A stretch of DNA of 64,000 bases from assembly GCF_000429405.1 (NCBI RefSeq), contig NZ_AUBU01000010.1, positions 227,538-291,537 of the forward strand. The letters run 5' to 3'. Of this stretch, positions 49,297 to 58,915 are shown piece by piece. The DNA comes from Algoriphagus marincola DSM 16067. GTDB lineage: Bacteria; Bacteroidota; Bacteroidia; Cytophagales; Cyclobacteriaceae. A model generated the notes under the pieces. It was not told the origin of the DNA. It ran no database searches and saw only the letters and a program-made list of their open reading frames with translations. How positions within the stretch are numbered: the first letter of the stretch is position 1; each line of letters opens with the position of its first letter. Made by a program: the position numbers and the translations under genes.

Positions 49297-50745
49297 TTAT
49301 GCAGGCAAAACAAATTCAAATTCTGTGTAACTCTCGGAGTCAGATGAAATGTGGATTTCGGAGCCGTGGATTTCCAGTATTTTTCGAACGATAGCCAGGC
49401 CAAGTCCTGACCCTTCAATTCCCTTCATGTCTTTATCTACTTTGTAATACCGGTCAAAAATGGATTCCAAATCTTCCTTTGGGATTCCTTCACCGGAGTT
49501 TTTTACCCGGATTTTCACTCCACCCGGTGCACTGCAGGCTTCCAATTCGATATGGCCATGATCCGGTGTGTACTTCACAGCATTATCCAATAAATTCTGA
49601 ATCACTCGGTCAATCAAATACAAATCAGCCTCCACAAAAGGCAAATTCGCACAGATACTGGAACTGATAGCAATATCTTTGGATTGGGCTAAGAGTTCGT
49701 ATTTCAAACTGGAATCCACCAATAATTCCTGGATTTTCAACTTCTCCTTTTTTACCTGCATTTGTCCCGACTCCAGTTTGGAAAGGTCAAATAGATCCGT
49801 TACCAGTTTGGTCAATTTATCAACCGAATTGAGAATAATTTTGTAATAACCACGCTTTTCATCCGGGGTCAATTTTTCATCCCGAATCTGAAGGGTTTCC
49901 ACATAGCCATTAATAATCGCCAGAGGATTTCGCAAGTCATGGGATACATTGGCGATCAATTCCCGACGAAGCGCATCTACATTTTTGAGTTCCTCAATAT
50001 TATCCAGAATGGTATCTGCCATGGAATTAAAGGTTTTGCCTAGCAAAGCCAAATCAGAATTGGAGGTAGACTGAGGCACTCTGGCTTGCATATCTCCTTC
50101 TTTGAATGCTTCCACTGCCACGACTACTTTTCGAAGGTGTCTAGTCCACCAAGCTATCAAAACCAAGCCAATTAAAAGACCTACGATCAAGGTGATGAGG
50201 ATGGAATTCAGCGTCAGTCCTAGCCAATAAGAACCCAATAAATCGGAGCTGATAGTATCGAATTTTTCACTTTCCAAGGTAATGTAGACATAACCTTGGA
50301 GTTCCCCATTTTCATAAACTGGCGCTGCGGAAAACACTGAAGTTGTACCGGGATTTCTCGGATTATCACCCAAAACAAATTCGCTTCCTCCTTCAGAAAT
50401 AAATTGTTCCACTGGTTCTATATCAACAGCCTTCAGCTTGACCAATTGATCCAACACTACATAGGATAATATCTCCCCTTTCGGATTTAACAAATACACC
50501 TCGATTCCAGGATTAACGGCCATCATGGAATGCATAATGACTCCTAAGGCCTCTTCGTCGATTTTGCCATCTTGAAAGGGGTTGACTTCCTTGATTAAAT
50601 AAGAAGCCACTTCCGCATTGAGTTTTTGGGTAGTTTCCTGAAAATAGCGCTGGGCATTTTTAGCAGTAATCAGGATATATGAAGCTCCAACCAAGAGTAA
50701 TACCAGAATTAGGGAAAGCGATAATCTCCAATAAAGACTTTTCAT
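49297..50745 (-). CDS. Membrane sensor histidine kinase
   Basis: 482 residues. Two membrane helices (about 8-28 and 172-196) enclose a periplasmic sensor domain. HAMP follows near 197-250 (WWTRHLRKVVVAVEAFKEGD), then HisKA with the phosphoacceptor in ANVSHDLRNPLAIINGYVET (about 260-279), and HATPase with NLLDNAVKYTPDHGHIE, SGEGIPKEDLESIFDRY and GSGLGLAIVRKI. It is 12 nt after the response regulator in the same operon. The stimulus is unknown; the pairing and order fit an OmpR/EnvZ-type system. Confidence 0.95.
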   Translation of the reverse strand: MKSLYWRLSLSLILVLLLVGASYILITAKNAQRYFQETTQKLNAEVASYLIKEVNPFQDGKIDEEALGVIMHSMMAVNPGIEVYLLNPKGEILSYVVLDQLVKLKAVDIEPVEQFISEGGSEFVLGDNPRNPGTTSVFSAAPVYENGELQGYVYITLESEKFDTISSDLLGSYWLGLTLNSILITLIVGLLIGLVLIAWWTRHLRKVVVAVEAFKEGDMQARVPQSTSNSDLALLGKTFNSMADTILDNIEELKNVDALRRELIANVSHDLRNPLAIINGYVETLQIRDEKLTPDEKRGYYKIILNSVDKLTKLVTDLFDLSKLESGQMQVKKEKLKIQELLVDSSLKYELLAQSKDIAISSSICANLPFVEADLYLIDRVIQNLLDNAVKYTPDHGHIELEACSAPGGVKIRVKNSGEGIPKEDLESIFDRYYKVDKDMKGIEGSGLGLAIVRKILEIHGSEIHISSDSESYTEFEFVLPA

Positions 50746-50757
50746 AATTTTCGGGGG

Positions 50758-51456
50758 TTAGAGTTCGTCATTGAAGCGATAGCCTACGCCCCAAGTAGTT
50801 AAGATGTAGGAAGGATTGTTTGGATCCGATTCGATTTTGGATCGAAGGCGATTAATATGTGCATTCACAGTATGTTCATACCCACTGAAATCATAGCCCC
50901 AAATCAATTCCAGCAGCTCCCCTCTGGAATAGCTTCTCCCGGGATTTTTTGCCATGAGATACAAAAGGTCAAACTCTTTTGGAGTCAGCTCTACTCTTTT
51001 TTGATCAAATTGAACTTTTCGTTTTTCTATATCGATTTCTAACAGCCCCTGATAAATGAGCGTTTTTTCTTTTTTTAATGCTAAAAGCTGGATCTCCTGT
51101 CTACGAAGAATTGCCTTAACCCGAGCTAGAAATTCCCGGATTTTAAAGGGTTTGGTCAAATAATCGTCTGCTCCAGACTCCAGCCCCATGACTTTGTCAA
51201 TTTCCTCTGATTTGGCTGTTAGCATCAAGATTAGAGTAAAAATTTCCAAAGCACGGAGCCGTTGACAGATCTGAATCCCATTCATCTCAGGAAGCATCAC
51301 ATCTAAAATAATTAGATCGAATTCCCCTTTTTGGGCCAATTCGAAGCCTTTTTTACCATTATCAGTCACCTGCACTGCATAACCATCATCCTTTAAGTGA
51401 AGCTGAAGCAATTCATTGATATTGGGATCATCTTCTACGATAAGTATCTTTTTCAT
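50758..51456 (-). CDS. OmpR-family response regulator
   Basis: 232 residues from the ATG at 51456 (MKKILIVEDDPNINELLQ). A frame extension to 51540 adds 28 residues without receiver features and is rejected. Receiver domain (1-118) has IVEDD, the phospho-Asp region LIILDVMLPEMNGIQ, the switch MLTAKSEE and Lys in YLTKPFKIREF. The winged HTH follows (KRVELTPKEFDLLYLM to YILTTWGVGYRFNDEL). Precedes the histidine kinase by 12 nt. Confidence 0.95.
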   Translation of the reverse strand: MKKILIVEDDPNINELLQLHLKDDGYAVQVTDNGKKGFELAQKGEFDLIILDVMLPEMNGIQICQRLRALEIFTLILMLTAKSEEIDKVMGLESGADDYLTKPFKIREFLARVKAILRRQEIQLLALKKEKTLIYQGLLEIDIEKRKVQFDQKRVELTPKEFDLLYLMAKNPGRSYSRGELLELIWGYDFSGYEHTVNAHINRLRSKIESDPNNPSYILTTWGVGYRFNDEL

Positions 51457-51565
51457 ATTTTCGGAATGAGCCGAAAAATAACCCCAAAAGATCACGAAAG
51501 TATCACAGGACTGAAAATCCTTGTCTTTAGAAAAAAACAATTGACCACTTCATGTTGTCTTAATT

Positions 51566-52402
51566 TCAAACTCTTTGTCTTACCCACTCCAAAATCAAAC
51601 TCAATACCTCTTCTCTGTCCAAATCATTGAGCAATTCATGATAAGCCCCTTCAAAAATCTGATGACTTTTATCCTGTGAAGGTGAATTATCATAAAGTAA
51701 GCGCGAGCCCTCAGGATTGGTCAGCCGATCTGCTGTCCCATGCATAATCAAAAAAGGAAAATCGAATTCACTAGCATTAGATTGAATAAACCGCATCATT
51801 TGAAGCAGTTCGTAGCCTGTCCGAACAGGAATTTTATCCTGATAAACCAAGGAATCATTTTTATATTTTTCCACCTCTTCAGGTATTCGGGAAACACCCT
51901 CAATATCTAATGCCAAGGCTTTCAGTTTCGGGGCGATTTTATTCAAGATTCCAGAAATCGCTACCAAAAGCGGTGAGGTACCACCAGCTTCCTTGATAGC
52001 TGGAGCTGATAGAATAACCCCGTTGGTTTCAGGTTTATACCTTAGTGCATAGGCTGCCGCCAATCCCCCACCCATGCTATGTCCGAAGATAAAAGTTGGA
52101 ACACCGGGCGCATAGGCCTTCACTTTCCCATACAAGGCATGAATATCTTCCAAATAAGTCTGATAAGAATCAAAATAAGCACTGGGACTGGGAAGAGCTG
52201 ACTTTCCATGTCCTCGCCCATCAAAGGTAAAAACTGCCACACCCAGCTCTCCTAGCCCATTTACCAAAGATTCATATCTTCCGCTGTGCTCACCAAGACC
52301 ATGAATAAGCAATAAAGCCGCTTTGGGTTGATCTGGCATCCAGGCCTGAAGATAAAGTTTCACTCCATCTGGGGATTGGTAACTTGTTTCGAGATGATTC
52401 AT
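51566..52402 (-). CDS. Monoacylglycerol lipase-like alpha/beta hydrolase
   Basis: 278 residues of the serine aminopeptidase S33/lysophospholipase group. LLIHGLGEHSGRYESLVNG holds the oxyanion loop. Nucleophile Ser lies in IFGHSMGGGLAAAYALR, Asp in MHGTADRLTNPEGS and His in EGAYHELLND. Probably splits monoacylglycerols or lysophospholipids in the cytoplasm. Its start is 370 nt from the PEP carboxylase stop and its end is 110 nt after the response regulator start, so it is probably independently transcribed. Confidence 0.93.
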   Translation of the reverse strand: MNHLETSYQSPDGVKLYLQAWMPDQPKAALLLIHGLGEHSGRYESLVNGLGELGVAVFTFDGRGHGKSALPSPSAYFDSYQTYLEDIHALYGKVKAYAPGVPTFIFGHSMGGGLAAAYALRYKPETNGVILSAPAIKEAGGTSPLLVAISGILNKIAPKLKALALDIEGVSRIPEEVEKYKNDSLVYQDKIPVRTGYELLQMMRFIQSNASEFDFPFLIMHGTADRLTNPEGSRLLYDNSPSQDKSHQIFEGAYHELLNDLDREEVLSLILEWVRQRV

Positions 52403-52771
52403 GGCTTTAATTTTTTGGAAAATGGAAATTACAAAATATTCATTTCCTTTCTGGAAGCCTGATAGGTTTGCATTTGGCCTAGTTTAAAAAAACCTTGTGA
52501 CCGCTTCAAAAAAAGCGTACGAAGTGGCTACAAAAGCCATTTCTGTTCGAAAACGAGTACTTCTTTTTAATCCTGAAATTAAACCGATGGACAGGAAAAA
52601 AGCCCTGAAATCATAAAAATCCCAAAAGCCGGAACCCAAAACTGTTTTCTGTAGTAACTGATGTAACTATGTCGCATTAAGGTTTTGCTGCTCATACGGA
52701 GAGTAAGGCTTTTCTTATAGTTTAGTTGATCAAGACATGGTAAAGAAAGCTCCTTGCGGAGCTTTCTTTTT
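52403..52771. other. Intergenic region with a plus-strand terminator but no plus-strand gene
   Basis: The region lies between two minus-strand genes. Its right end has a hairpin with a long T run in plus-strand orientation (52742-52772). No plus-strand gene precedes it, so a small plus-strand RNA is possible. No protein of useful length was recognised. Confidence 0.4.
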
Positions 52772-52772
52772 T
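52742..52772 (+). terminator. Terminator near the PEP carboxylase stop
   Basis: AAAGAAAGCTCC (52742-52753) pairs with GGAGCTTTCTTT (52758-52769) around a TTGC loop, followed by T on the plus strand. On the minus strand the tail has fewer T but may still end the PEP carboxylase transcript. Confidence 0.8.
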
Positions 52773-55333
52773 TAAGCTGCATTTCTTGCTGCATTGATGA
52801 TTCCAAACATGCTTCGCAAAATCAATTTTTGAAGCGTTTTATCATCTTTGCTCTCTTCGAGCATGGTTTGAATAGCATATTGCTGAATGGTGATTAGGGG
52901 CAAGACTATTCGCTCACGGATGGAAATGGATGTGCGGCTCACCGGATTATCCCTCATCAGCTCTTCCATCTCTGCCACTTGCTTGATAGCAGCAATAGAT
53001 CGCTGATATTCCTCGTACATGAGTTCCCAAAATTCACCATAATCCTTATTCTCTTTAAGGTAAGCAGTAGCGGGATAAAAGCATTTGTTCAAAGATTGCA
53101 TAGAGTTACCTAGCAGAGTCCTGAAGAATAAACTGCGCTGATATAAATCTCTGAGCTCAGCAATTCTACCCTGTTCTTCCAATTCAGAAATCGCCGCTCC
53201 TACACCGTAGAATCCTGGAATATTCTGCTTCATCTGCGCCCAAGAACCCACAAAAGGAATAGCACGAAGATCTTCAAATTTCAATCCATCTGATTTGCCC
53301 CGCTTCAAAGGTCTTGAACCAATATTGGTCATTCCAAAAAACTTCAAAGGGGTCACATGCTCCAGATAAGGCACAAACTTGGGATGGTTTTTAAATTCTT
53401 TGTAAGCTTCATAGCCTCTATCAGCCAATTCTGAAATGAGTACACGTTGACTTTCTGAAAGGTTTCGCTCTTCATCTGAGTACAGGTGGTTTTCCAAACC
53501 TGCACTTAATAACTGCTCAAAATTGTAGACACAAGAAGCCTGCTTTCCATAATTGGCCGAGATGGTTTGACCCTGAATCGTCACTTGGATTTCTGCATTT
53601 TCTACCCGATCTCCAAGGGAAGCATAGAAATTATGCATATTTCCACCTCCTCGAGCCGGCGGTCCACCACGGCCGTCAAAAAACACGACCTCAATGCCAT
53701 TTTCCCGGGAAACCCGAGTCATTTCTTCTTTCGCTCTCAAGATAGACCAATTGGCCTTGAGATAGCCACCGTCTTTGGTTCCGTCCGAAAAGCCCAACAT
53801 GATCGTTTGCTTATTTCCTCTGTGTTGAAGGTGTTTTTGATAGACAGGAAGTTTATAAAGGAAAGACATAATTTCAGGTGCCGCTGCTAAATCATCGACT
53901 GTTTCAAAAAGAGGCACAATATCCAAATTCATCCCTTTATCATCTGAGTCAAGACTAAGTTTGGTCAGTTGAAAAACCTCCAAAAGATGTTTTACTGATT
54001 GACAGTTGGAAATGATGTATCGGTGTAAGGCATCCGGGCCATTCCTGTCTTGAATGGTACCAATACTTTGAATAGAACGAAGCATTTCCTGATGAAATTC
54101 ATCTTTGAACTTCTCTACTTTTGGTAGTGATTTTAAGGATAGAATTTGGTCTATTTGAGCCTTTTCATCTTCCTCCCAAGATTGACCCTCTATCTGCAAA
54201 AGTTCATCCCAAAGCCCATCATGCTTACGACTATCCTGCCGCATATCCATGTATGAAAAGTGAAAGCCAAAAATCCGAACCTTCAAGATGAATTCGTCCA
54301 GAAGCTCTAAGAATAGCCCATCATGATATTTGATCAGCGCTTCTCTTGCAGTCAGCAATTCTCCTAAAAGTTCTTCAGCACTGTTATATATCGGTTTTTC
54401 CTCAAATAAAGTCACAAAAATACCGCGCTCTACCCGGAGCATCACTTCCTCGACATGCTTGAAAGTCAGTCTCCTTCTTAATTTTCTTAAATCCCTGTAG
54501 TAGCACCGAAGAATCCATTTTTTGAGCCGTTCTGCTACTTTCAAAGTCGTTTCATGGGTCACAAATGGATTCCCATCCCGATCACCACCTGGCCAAAACC
54601 CAATTTTCAATAGACCAGGATTTTCCCAAGTATGTAGAGGTTGCTCCAGGCTTTTTAGCAGACGAATCATGATATCAGAAATGCTTTGGTAAAAGACGTT
54701 TTCCAAATACCAAATCAAGCTAACTGCTTCATCAAAAGGAGATGGCTTTTCCCGATTGATAAAGCCAGTTTTTCCCAGCTGCTGCAAAAGCAAATTGATC
54801 CGGCCAATATCATCATGTCGGATGGCATCTTCCAGATCCGTTATAATTCCTAGAACATTCCCGGGATAAAATTGAGTTGGGTGGGCTGTCAAAGTCAAAC
54901 GCACGGAAAAAGTCTTTAACTTTTCAATTAAAGCTTCTTTTTTCCGGTCGCCCTCTGCCCTTGTAATCAAGGCTTTGATCGAACCCTTTCCTCCCAAATC
55001 ATTGATTTTTTCATAGGCTGCATCTTCGATGGAATCAAATAAAACCACCTGACGCTCTACGTACTGAATCATTTGGAAAAGGAGATCGCTGCGTTCTTTC
55101 TCAGAATTATTTGGCATCATATCCTTGAAAAATCCCTCTATGATTGCTCGGGGAGATTTACCTTCTTCAAAACCTTTCGTACAGGAAGTTGCCAATAAAG
55201 GAAGCATAGTGCCTGTTCGAAAAATATGATCAAAAGGAAGATCCAGAAAAAGTGAATTATAAATAGTAAATCGCTTGGCAACTTCAGTCTCGTAGGGTGT
55301 TTGCATTTTATTTGGTTTGTAAAGCTTGCTCAA
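52772..55333 (-). CDS. ppc: Phosphoenolpyruvate carboxylase
   Basis: Fixes bicarbonate on PEP to form oxaloacetate. 853 residues from 55333 (an ATG nine codons later at 55306 is also possible). The conserved His region is TAHPTQFYPGNVLG near residue 150. Further landmarks are WPGGDRDGNPFVT, MDMRQDSRKHD and MLGFSDGTKDGGYLKANW. The mobile glycine-rich loop reads FFDGRGGPPARGGGN instead of the usual FHGRGGTVGRGGGP, but keeps the two Arg. The C-terminus ends NAARNAA, not NTG. Such variants are seen in Bacteroidota. Single-gene unit. Confidence 0.93.
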   Translation of the reverse strand: MSKLYKPNKMQTPYETEVAKRFTIYNSLFLDLPFDHIFRTGTMLPLLATSCTKGFEEGKSPRAIIEGFFKDMMPNNSEKERSDLLFQMIQYVERQVVLFDSIEDAAYEKINDLGGKGSIKALITRAEGDRKKEALIEKLKTFSVRLTLTAHPTQFYPGNVLGIITDLEDAIRHDDIGRINLLLQQLGKTGFINREKPSPFDEAVSLIWYLENVFYQSISDIMIRLLKSLEQPLHTWENPGLLKIGFWPGGDRDGNPFVTHETTLKVAERLKKWILRCYYRDLRKLRRRLTFKHVEEVMLRVERGIFVTLFEEKPIYNSAEELLGELLTAREALIKYHDGLFLELLDEFILKVRIFGFHFSYMDMRQDSRKHDGLWDELLQIEGQSWEEDEKAQIDQILSLKSLPKVEKFKDEFHQEMLRSIQSIGTIQDRNGPDALHRYIISNCQSVKHLLEVFQLTKLSLDSDDKGMNLDIVPLFETVDDLAAAPEIMSFLYKLPVYQKHLQHRGNKQTIMLGFSDGTKDGGYLKANWSILRAKEEMTRVSRENGIEVVFFDGRGGPPARGGGNMHNFYASLGDRVENAEIQVTIQGQTISANYGKQASCVYNFEQLLSAGLENHLYSDEERNLSESQRVLISELADRGYEAYKEFKNHPKFVPYLEHVTPLKFFGMTNIGSRPLKRGKSDGLKFEDLRAIPFVGSWAQMKQNIPGFYGVGAAISELEEQGRIAELRDLYQRSLFFRTLLGNSMQSLNKCFYPATAYLKENKDYGEFWELMYEEYQRSIAAIKQVAEMEELMRDNPVSRTSISIRERIVLPLITIQQYAIQTMLEESKDDKTLQKLILRSMFGIINAARNAA

Positions 55334-55458
55334 ATTACGAATTTTTCTGCTTTTTGGCTAAATTTTTACCAATTCATCAATTCCAAAGTCGATTTATTTA
55401 GCATTAATCAGCAGGGCAAAGCTCCTTTCGATTATTGACTTTTTTCGTACTTTCCCAG

Positions 55459-56571
55459 ATGAAAAATATCTTAGTAGCCTTCTTAATCTTAGCGACTTTT
55501 TCCTGCGCAGAGGAATCAAAAATCGAAATTGAAAAAAGTATGAAATATAACTTTCTAGTAGGCAGTTATACAGACAGTTCAGAAGAAGGGATCGGATTAT
55601 TGAGCTTCAATCCAGAAGATCAAGCAATCACATATAAGGTTATTGCACCGGGAGTCAGTAATCCCTCCTTTGTTCTTGAATCTGGAGAATTTGTTTTTTC
55701 TGTAGAAGAAAATGAAAATGGGGCTTTAAAGTCTTTCAGCTGGAACGAAGAAAAATCGCAGCTTTTTCAGATCGACAGCCTATTCAGCAGAGGAGCACAT
55801 CCCTGTCATATTGCAGAGAAAGATGGGATTTTGGCCGTCAGTAATTACAGCGGTGGAAATTTTTCCATTTACCGATTAGCTCCCAAAGGGCGGTTAGAAT
55901 ACCTTCAATCAATCCAACACTCTGGTAACAGTATCAACCAAAGCAGACAGGAATCTGCTCATGTTCATAGTGCAAATTTCAGCCCTGATGGGAGATTTTT
56001 GCTTGTTGCTGATTTGGGAACCGATCACATTTATACCTATCAAATTGACAGAAATAATTCGGAGCCAGTCAGCCTTTTGTCAAAAACGGCCATGACTCCT
56101 GGAGATGGCCCTCGACACTTGGTATTTTCCCCAAATGGGGATGAAGTTTATGTGGTTCAAGAACTGACCGCCACTTTAGAGGTTTTTGCTTTTCAGGATG
56201 GAAACCTCATTAGTCAGCAAAAGCTGTCACTTTTAGAACCTGACTTTAAAGGGGCTGTGGGAGCAGCGGAAGTTCGAGTTTCAAAAAACGGAAAATTCAT
56301 CTACGCCTCCAACCGTGGTGACGCGAACACAATTTCTGTCTTTGCAAAGACTGATGAAGGTCCATTTGAAACGGTGCAGCATATTTCAAGTGGTGGGAAT
56401 ATGCCCAGAAACTTTTCACTGACATCTGATGAAAAATACCTTTTGGTAGCGCATCAGGCATCAGAAGACGTGGTTGTTTTCGAGCGAAATATCGAAAATG
56501 GCATCCTCACTCCTACCTCTATTAAAGTATCAGCGCCAAAGCCAGTATATTTATTCTCAGTAGAAAATTAA
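55459..56571 (+). CDS. Lactonase-family seven-bladed propeller lipoprotein
   Basis: 370 residues from the ATG at 55459, where the lipoprotein signal ILATFSC starts; an earlier TTG/ATG frame from 55435 lacks support. Fold markers FLVGSYTDSSEEGIGLLSF, HPCHIAEKDGILAVSNYSGG, HSANFSPDGRFLLVADLG, GPRHLVFSPNGDEVYV and ASNRGDANTISVF match the 6-phosphogluconolactonase/3-carboxymuconate cyclase-like family. Enzyme activity is not certain when the protein is exported, as here. Its stop overlaps that of the convergent menC by 4 nt. Confidence 0.9.
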   Translation: MKNILVAFLILATFSCAEESKIEIEKSMKYNFLVGSYTDSSEEGIGLLSFNPEDQAITYKVIAPGVSNPSFVLESGEFVFSVEENENGALKSFSWNEEKSQLFQIDSLFSRGAHPCHIAEKDGILAVSNYSGGNFSIYRLAPKGRLEYLQSIQHSGNSINQSRQESAHVHSANFSPDGRFLLVADLGTDHIYTYQIDRNNSEPVSLLSKTAMTPGDGPRHLVFSPNGDEVYVVQELTATLEVFAFQDGNLISQQKLSLLEPDFKGAVGAAEVRVSKNGKFIYASNRGDANTISVFAKTDEGPFETVQHISSGGNMPRNFSLTSDEKYLLVAHQASEDVVVFERNIENGILTPTSIKVSAPKPVYLFSVEN

Positions 56572-57635
56572 CGAGGAATTTCCCAACTCAAATCCTTTTG
56601 GTAGCGGATATGACCAGCAGAAATTACAAGCGGTGAGTTTAGATTATTGTGGTAAAGCTGACCGGTACCTAGGCCCTGAGGTACCCTCGGATTGAATTTC
56701 GAAGCTAATTGTGCGATCGCATTCAGACCGATATTGCTTTCCAAAGCAGAAGTCATCCACCAACCAATCGCTCGTTTTTCGGCCTCTTCTATCCATTCTT
56801 CTGACTCCAAAAAGCCACCAATCAGAGTTGGTTTTAAAATGATATGCTGTGGTTTAATATGGTCTAAAAGCAATCCTTTATCCCGAATTCCTATCAATTC
56901 CTCATCGAGTGCTATGGGTAGTGGGGTCTTGGCACAAAGCTTTGACATCTCTGCCCATTGCCCTGCTGCGATGGGTTGCTCTATGCTATGGATTCCTAGC
57001 TCTGCCAATCGTTCGAGTTTGGAAAGAGCCTCCATGGTACTAAAAGCCCCATTGGCATCCACTCGGAGAGTCAATTCATCCTCAGAGAAGCGCTCCCGGA
57101 TATAGCGAAGTAAATCCAATTCCTGCTCAAAATCGATAGCTCCGATTTTCATTTTGATACAAGTGAAACCTTGCCTGATTTTAGCATCGATTTGCTCTCG
57201 CATAAAGTTTCTATCTCCCATCCAAATCAAGCCGTTGATCGGAATCGGCTTTTGCCCATCGTAGAAGTTGTTTGGGAAAAACCGCTTTTCTCCATCCTGA
57301 AAAAAGTCCATGATAGCCATCTCCAGGCCAAATCGAAGAGAAGGAAAGTCGGAAGGAACGATATCCTTTATAAAGGCCAACAAGGATTCTTGCTCCTCAG
57401 GAAAATCATAGTTTGAAAACTCATTTAAGAAATCCTGCACCTTGGCCTCAAAATCCGGTCTATCATCAACACTCAGCCTTACCAGTGGAGCAGCCTCTCC
57501 CCAGCCTATTCGGGAGTCCTTTGAATTTACAGCCTTGATCCACCAAATATTGCGGGTCTTCAGTACCCCTCGGGAGGTACCTGCGTCAAATCGAAATTTC
57601 AAAGTGCGGGGTACGAGCTGAAATTTTAAAATCAT
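56568..57635 (-). CDS. menC: o-Succinylbenzoate synthase
   Basis: 355 residues. Dehydrates SHCHC to o-succinylbenzoate in menaquinone synthesis. Enolase-superfamily N-terminal capping domain (1-120), then the barrel with Lys pair in CIKMKIGAIDFEQEL, metal ligands in LRVDANGAF, SIEQPI and ALDEELIG, and a Lys in IILKPTLIGGF. The C-terminus has the GLGTGQLYHNN motif. It stands apart from other men genes in this window, as is common. Divergent from queA with only about 55 nt between them. Confidence 0.9.
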   Translation of the reverse strand: MILKFQLVPRTLKFRFDAGTSRGVLKTRNIWWIKAVNSKDSRIGWGEAAPLVRLSVDDRPDFEAKVQDFLNEFSNYDFPEEQESLLAFIKDIVPSDFPSLRFGLEMAIMDFFQDGEKRFFPNNFYDGQKPIPINGLIWMGDRNFMREQIDAKIRQGFTCIKMKIGAIDFEQELDLLRYIRERFSEDELTLRVDANGAFSTMEALSKLERLAELGIHSIEQPIAAGQWAEMSKLCAKTPLPIALDEELIGIRDKGLLLDHIKPQHIILKPTLIGGFLESEEWIEEAEKRAIGWWMTSALESNIGLNAIAQLASKFNPRVPQGLGTGQLYHNNLNSPLVISAGHIRYQKDLSWEIPR

Positions 57636-57674
57636 GGAAACGAATGGGTATTAAATGAGTTTGAAAGTATGAAC

Positions 57675-57682
57675 TATATTTG
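57675..57682 (+). promoter_or_regulatory. TATATTTG promoter element for queA
   Basis: Matches TAnnTTTG exactly; the -33 element is weak (TTA 21 nt upstream). Transcription would start near 57689, at or just before the start codon, so the leader is very short. Confidence 0.45.
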
Positions 57683-57702
57683 CGGCCAAATTGATTGAAA
57701 TC

Positions 57703-58911
57703 GTGCAAAAAGTAAACCTCCAAGAATACGAATATACGCTTCCTGAAGAGCGAATCGCAAAGTATCCACTTGAAAAACGGGATTCTTCCAAGCTACTTCA
57801 TTACCAATCAGGAAAAATTTCCCATCATCATTTTTTCGATTTACCTGATTTTTTGGATAAAGGAACCTTGCTTGTGTACAATGATACCAAGGTGATACCC
57901 GCACGACTGATCTTTCAAAGGGAGACGGGAGCCCGTATAGAAATATTTCTACTCAACCCCGTCCAGCCTACCACAGTGATTCCCGAGATTATGCTTTCGA
58001 CCCAGCCAGTGACTTGGCAAACCATGATAGGCAATGCTAAAAAGTGGAAAAGCGGTGAGATTCTAAAAGGTGTGATAGAAATCCAAGGCCAAAAAGTGGT
58101 CTTAGAAGCCAAATTGGTGGACAAAGAGAATAAATGGGTAGAATTCGATTGGAATAGCGAAAGTGTACCTTTTGTAGACATCGTCGAATCAAGCGGGGAG
58201 GTCCCCCTTCCTCCCTATCTCAATCGAAAAGCGGAAGAAAGTGACAAGGACCGCTACCAAACGGTCTATTCAGAAAAGGAAGGAGCTGTAGCGGCACCGA
58301 CTGCCGGACTTCATTTTACTGAAGAAGTTTTTAAAAATCTTCGCAAAAAGGGAATCCAAGAAGCTCAAGTGACTTTACACGTGAGTGCAGGGACCTTTCA
58401 GCCTATCAAAGTGGATGATGTAACTTCCCATCCTATGCACAGTGAGCAAATTCACCTTCAAAAATCAACCATTGAAAAGCTTTTGAATCAGGAAGGCCCA
58501 ATTGTGGCAGTGGGTACCACCTCAGTCCGTACACTTGAAAGCCTGTATTGGTATGGGGTCCAGCTTTTGGAAAACAAGGGCATTGCTTTTCAAGTCGCTA
58601 AGTTGATTCCCTATGATACAAGAGAGAGTCTGCCTTCAAAGAATGAATCCCTTCAAGCAGTTTTGAATCAAATGGAGGCAGAAGGAAAAGTAGAAATCAT
58701 GGGCGAAACAGAAATTTTCATTTTCCCCGGATATCAGTTTCAAATGATCGACGGATTGATCACGAATTTCCATCAACCGGGGACCACTTTGATGCTATTG
58801 ATCGGCTCTTTGATTGGCGATGATTGGAAAAAAGTCTATCAGGAAGCCTTAGATAATGATTATCGCTTTTTGAGTTATGGTGATAGTAGTTTGCTTTGGA
58901 TCAATAAATAA
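57703..58911 (+). CDS. queA: S-adenosylmethionine:tRNA ribosyltransferase-isomerase
   Basis: Makes epoxyqueuosine at the wobble base of tRNA using AdoMet. About 402 residues. The start is uncertain because no ATG is near: a GTG at 57703 (QKVNLQEYEYTLPEERIAKY) fits family N-termini; a TTG at 57691 would add four residues and would lie at the predicted transcript start. The family motifs YTLPEERIAKYPLEKRDSSK, LVYNDTKVIPARL, AAPTAGLHFTEEV, HVSAGTFQPI, GTTSVRTLES and TNFHQPGTTLMLL are all present. Divergent from menC. Confidence 0.94.
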   Translation: MQKVNLQEYEYTLPEERIAKYPLEKRDSSKLLHYQSGKISHHHFFDLPDFLDKGTLLVYNDTKVIPARLIFQRETGARIEIFLLNPVQPTTVIPEIMLSTQPVTWQTMIGNAKKWKSGEILKGVIEIQGQKVVLEAKLVDKENKWVEFDWNSESVPFVDIVESSGEVPLPPYLNRKAEESDKDRYQTVYSEKEGAVAAPTAGLHFTEEVFKNLRKKGIQEAQVTLHVSAGTFQPIKVDDVTSHPMHSEQIHLQKSTIEKLLNQEGPIVAVGTTSVRTLESLYWYGVQLLENKGIAFQVAKLIPYDTRESLPSKNESLQAVLNQMEAEGKVEIMGETEIFIFPGYQFQMIDGLITNFHQPGTTLMLLIGSLIGDDWKKVYQEALDNDYRFLSYGDSSLLWINK

Positions 58912-58915
58912 ATAA

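Noticed and set aside
51457..51540. N-terminal extension of the response regulator
   Set aside because: The receiver domain begins at MKKILIVEDD; the extra residues lack features and would precede the first strand.
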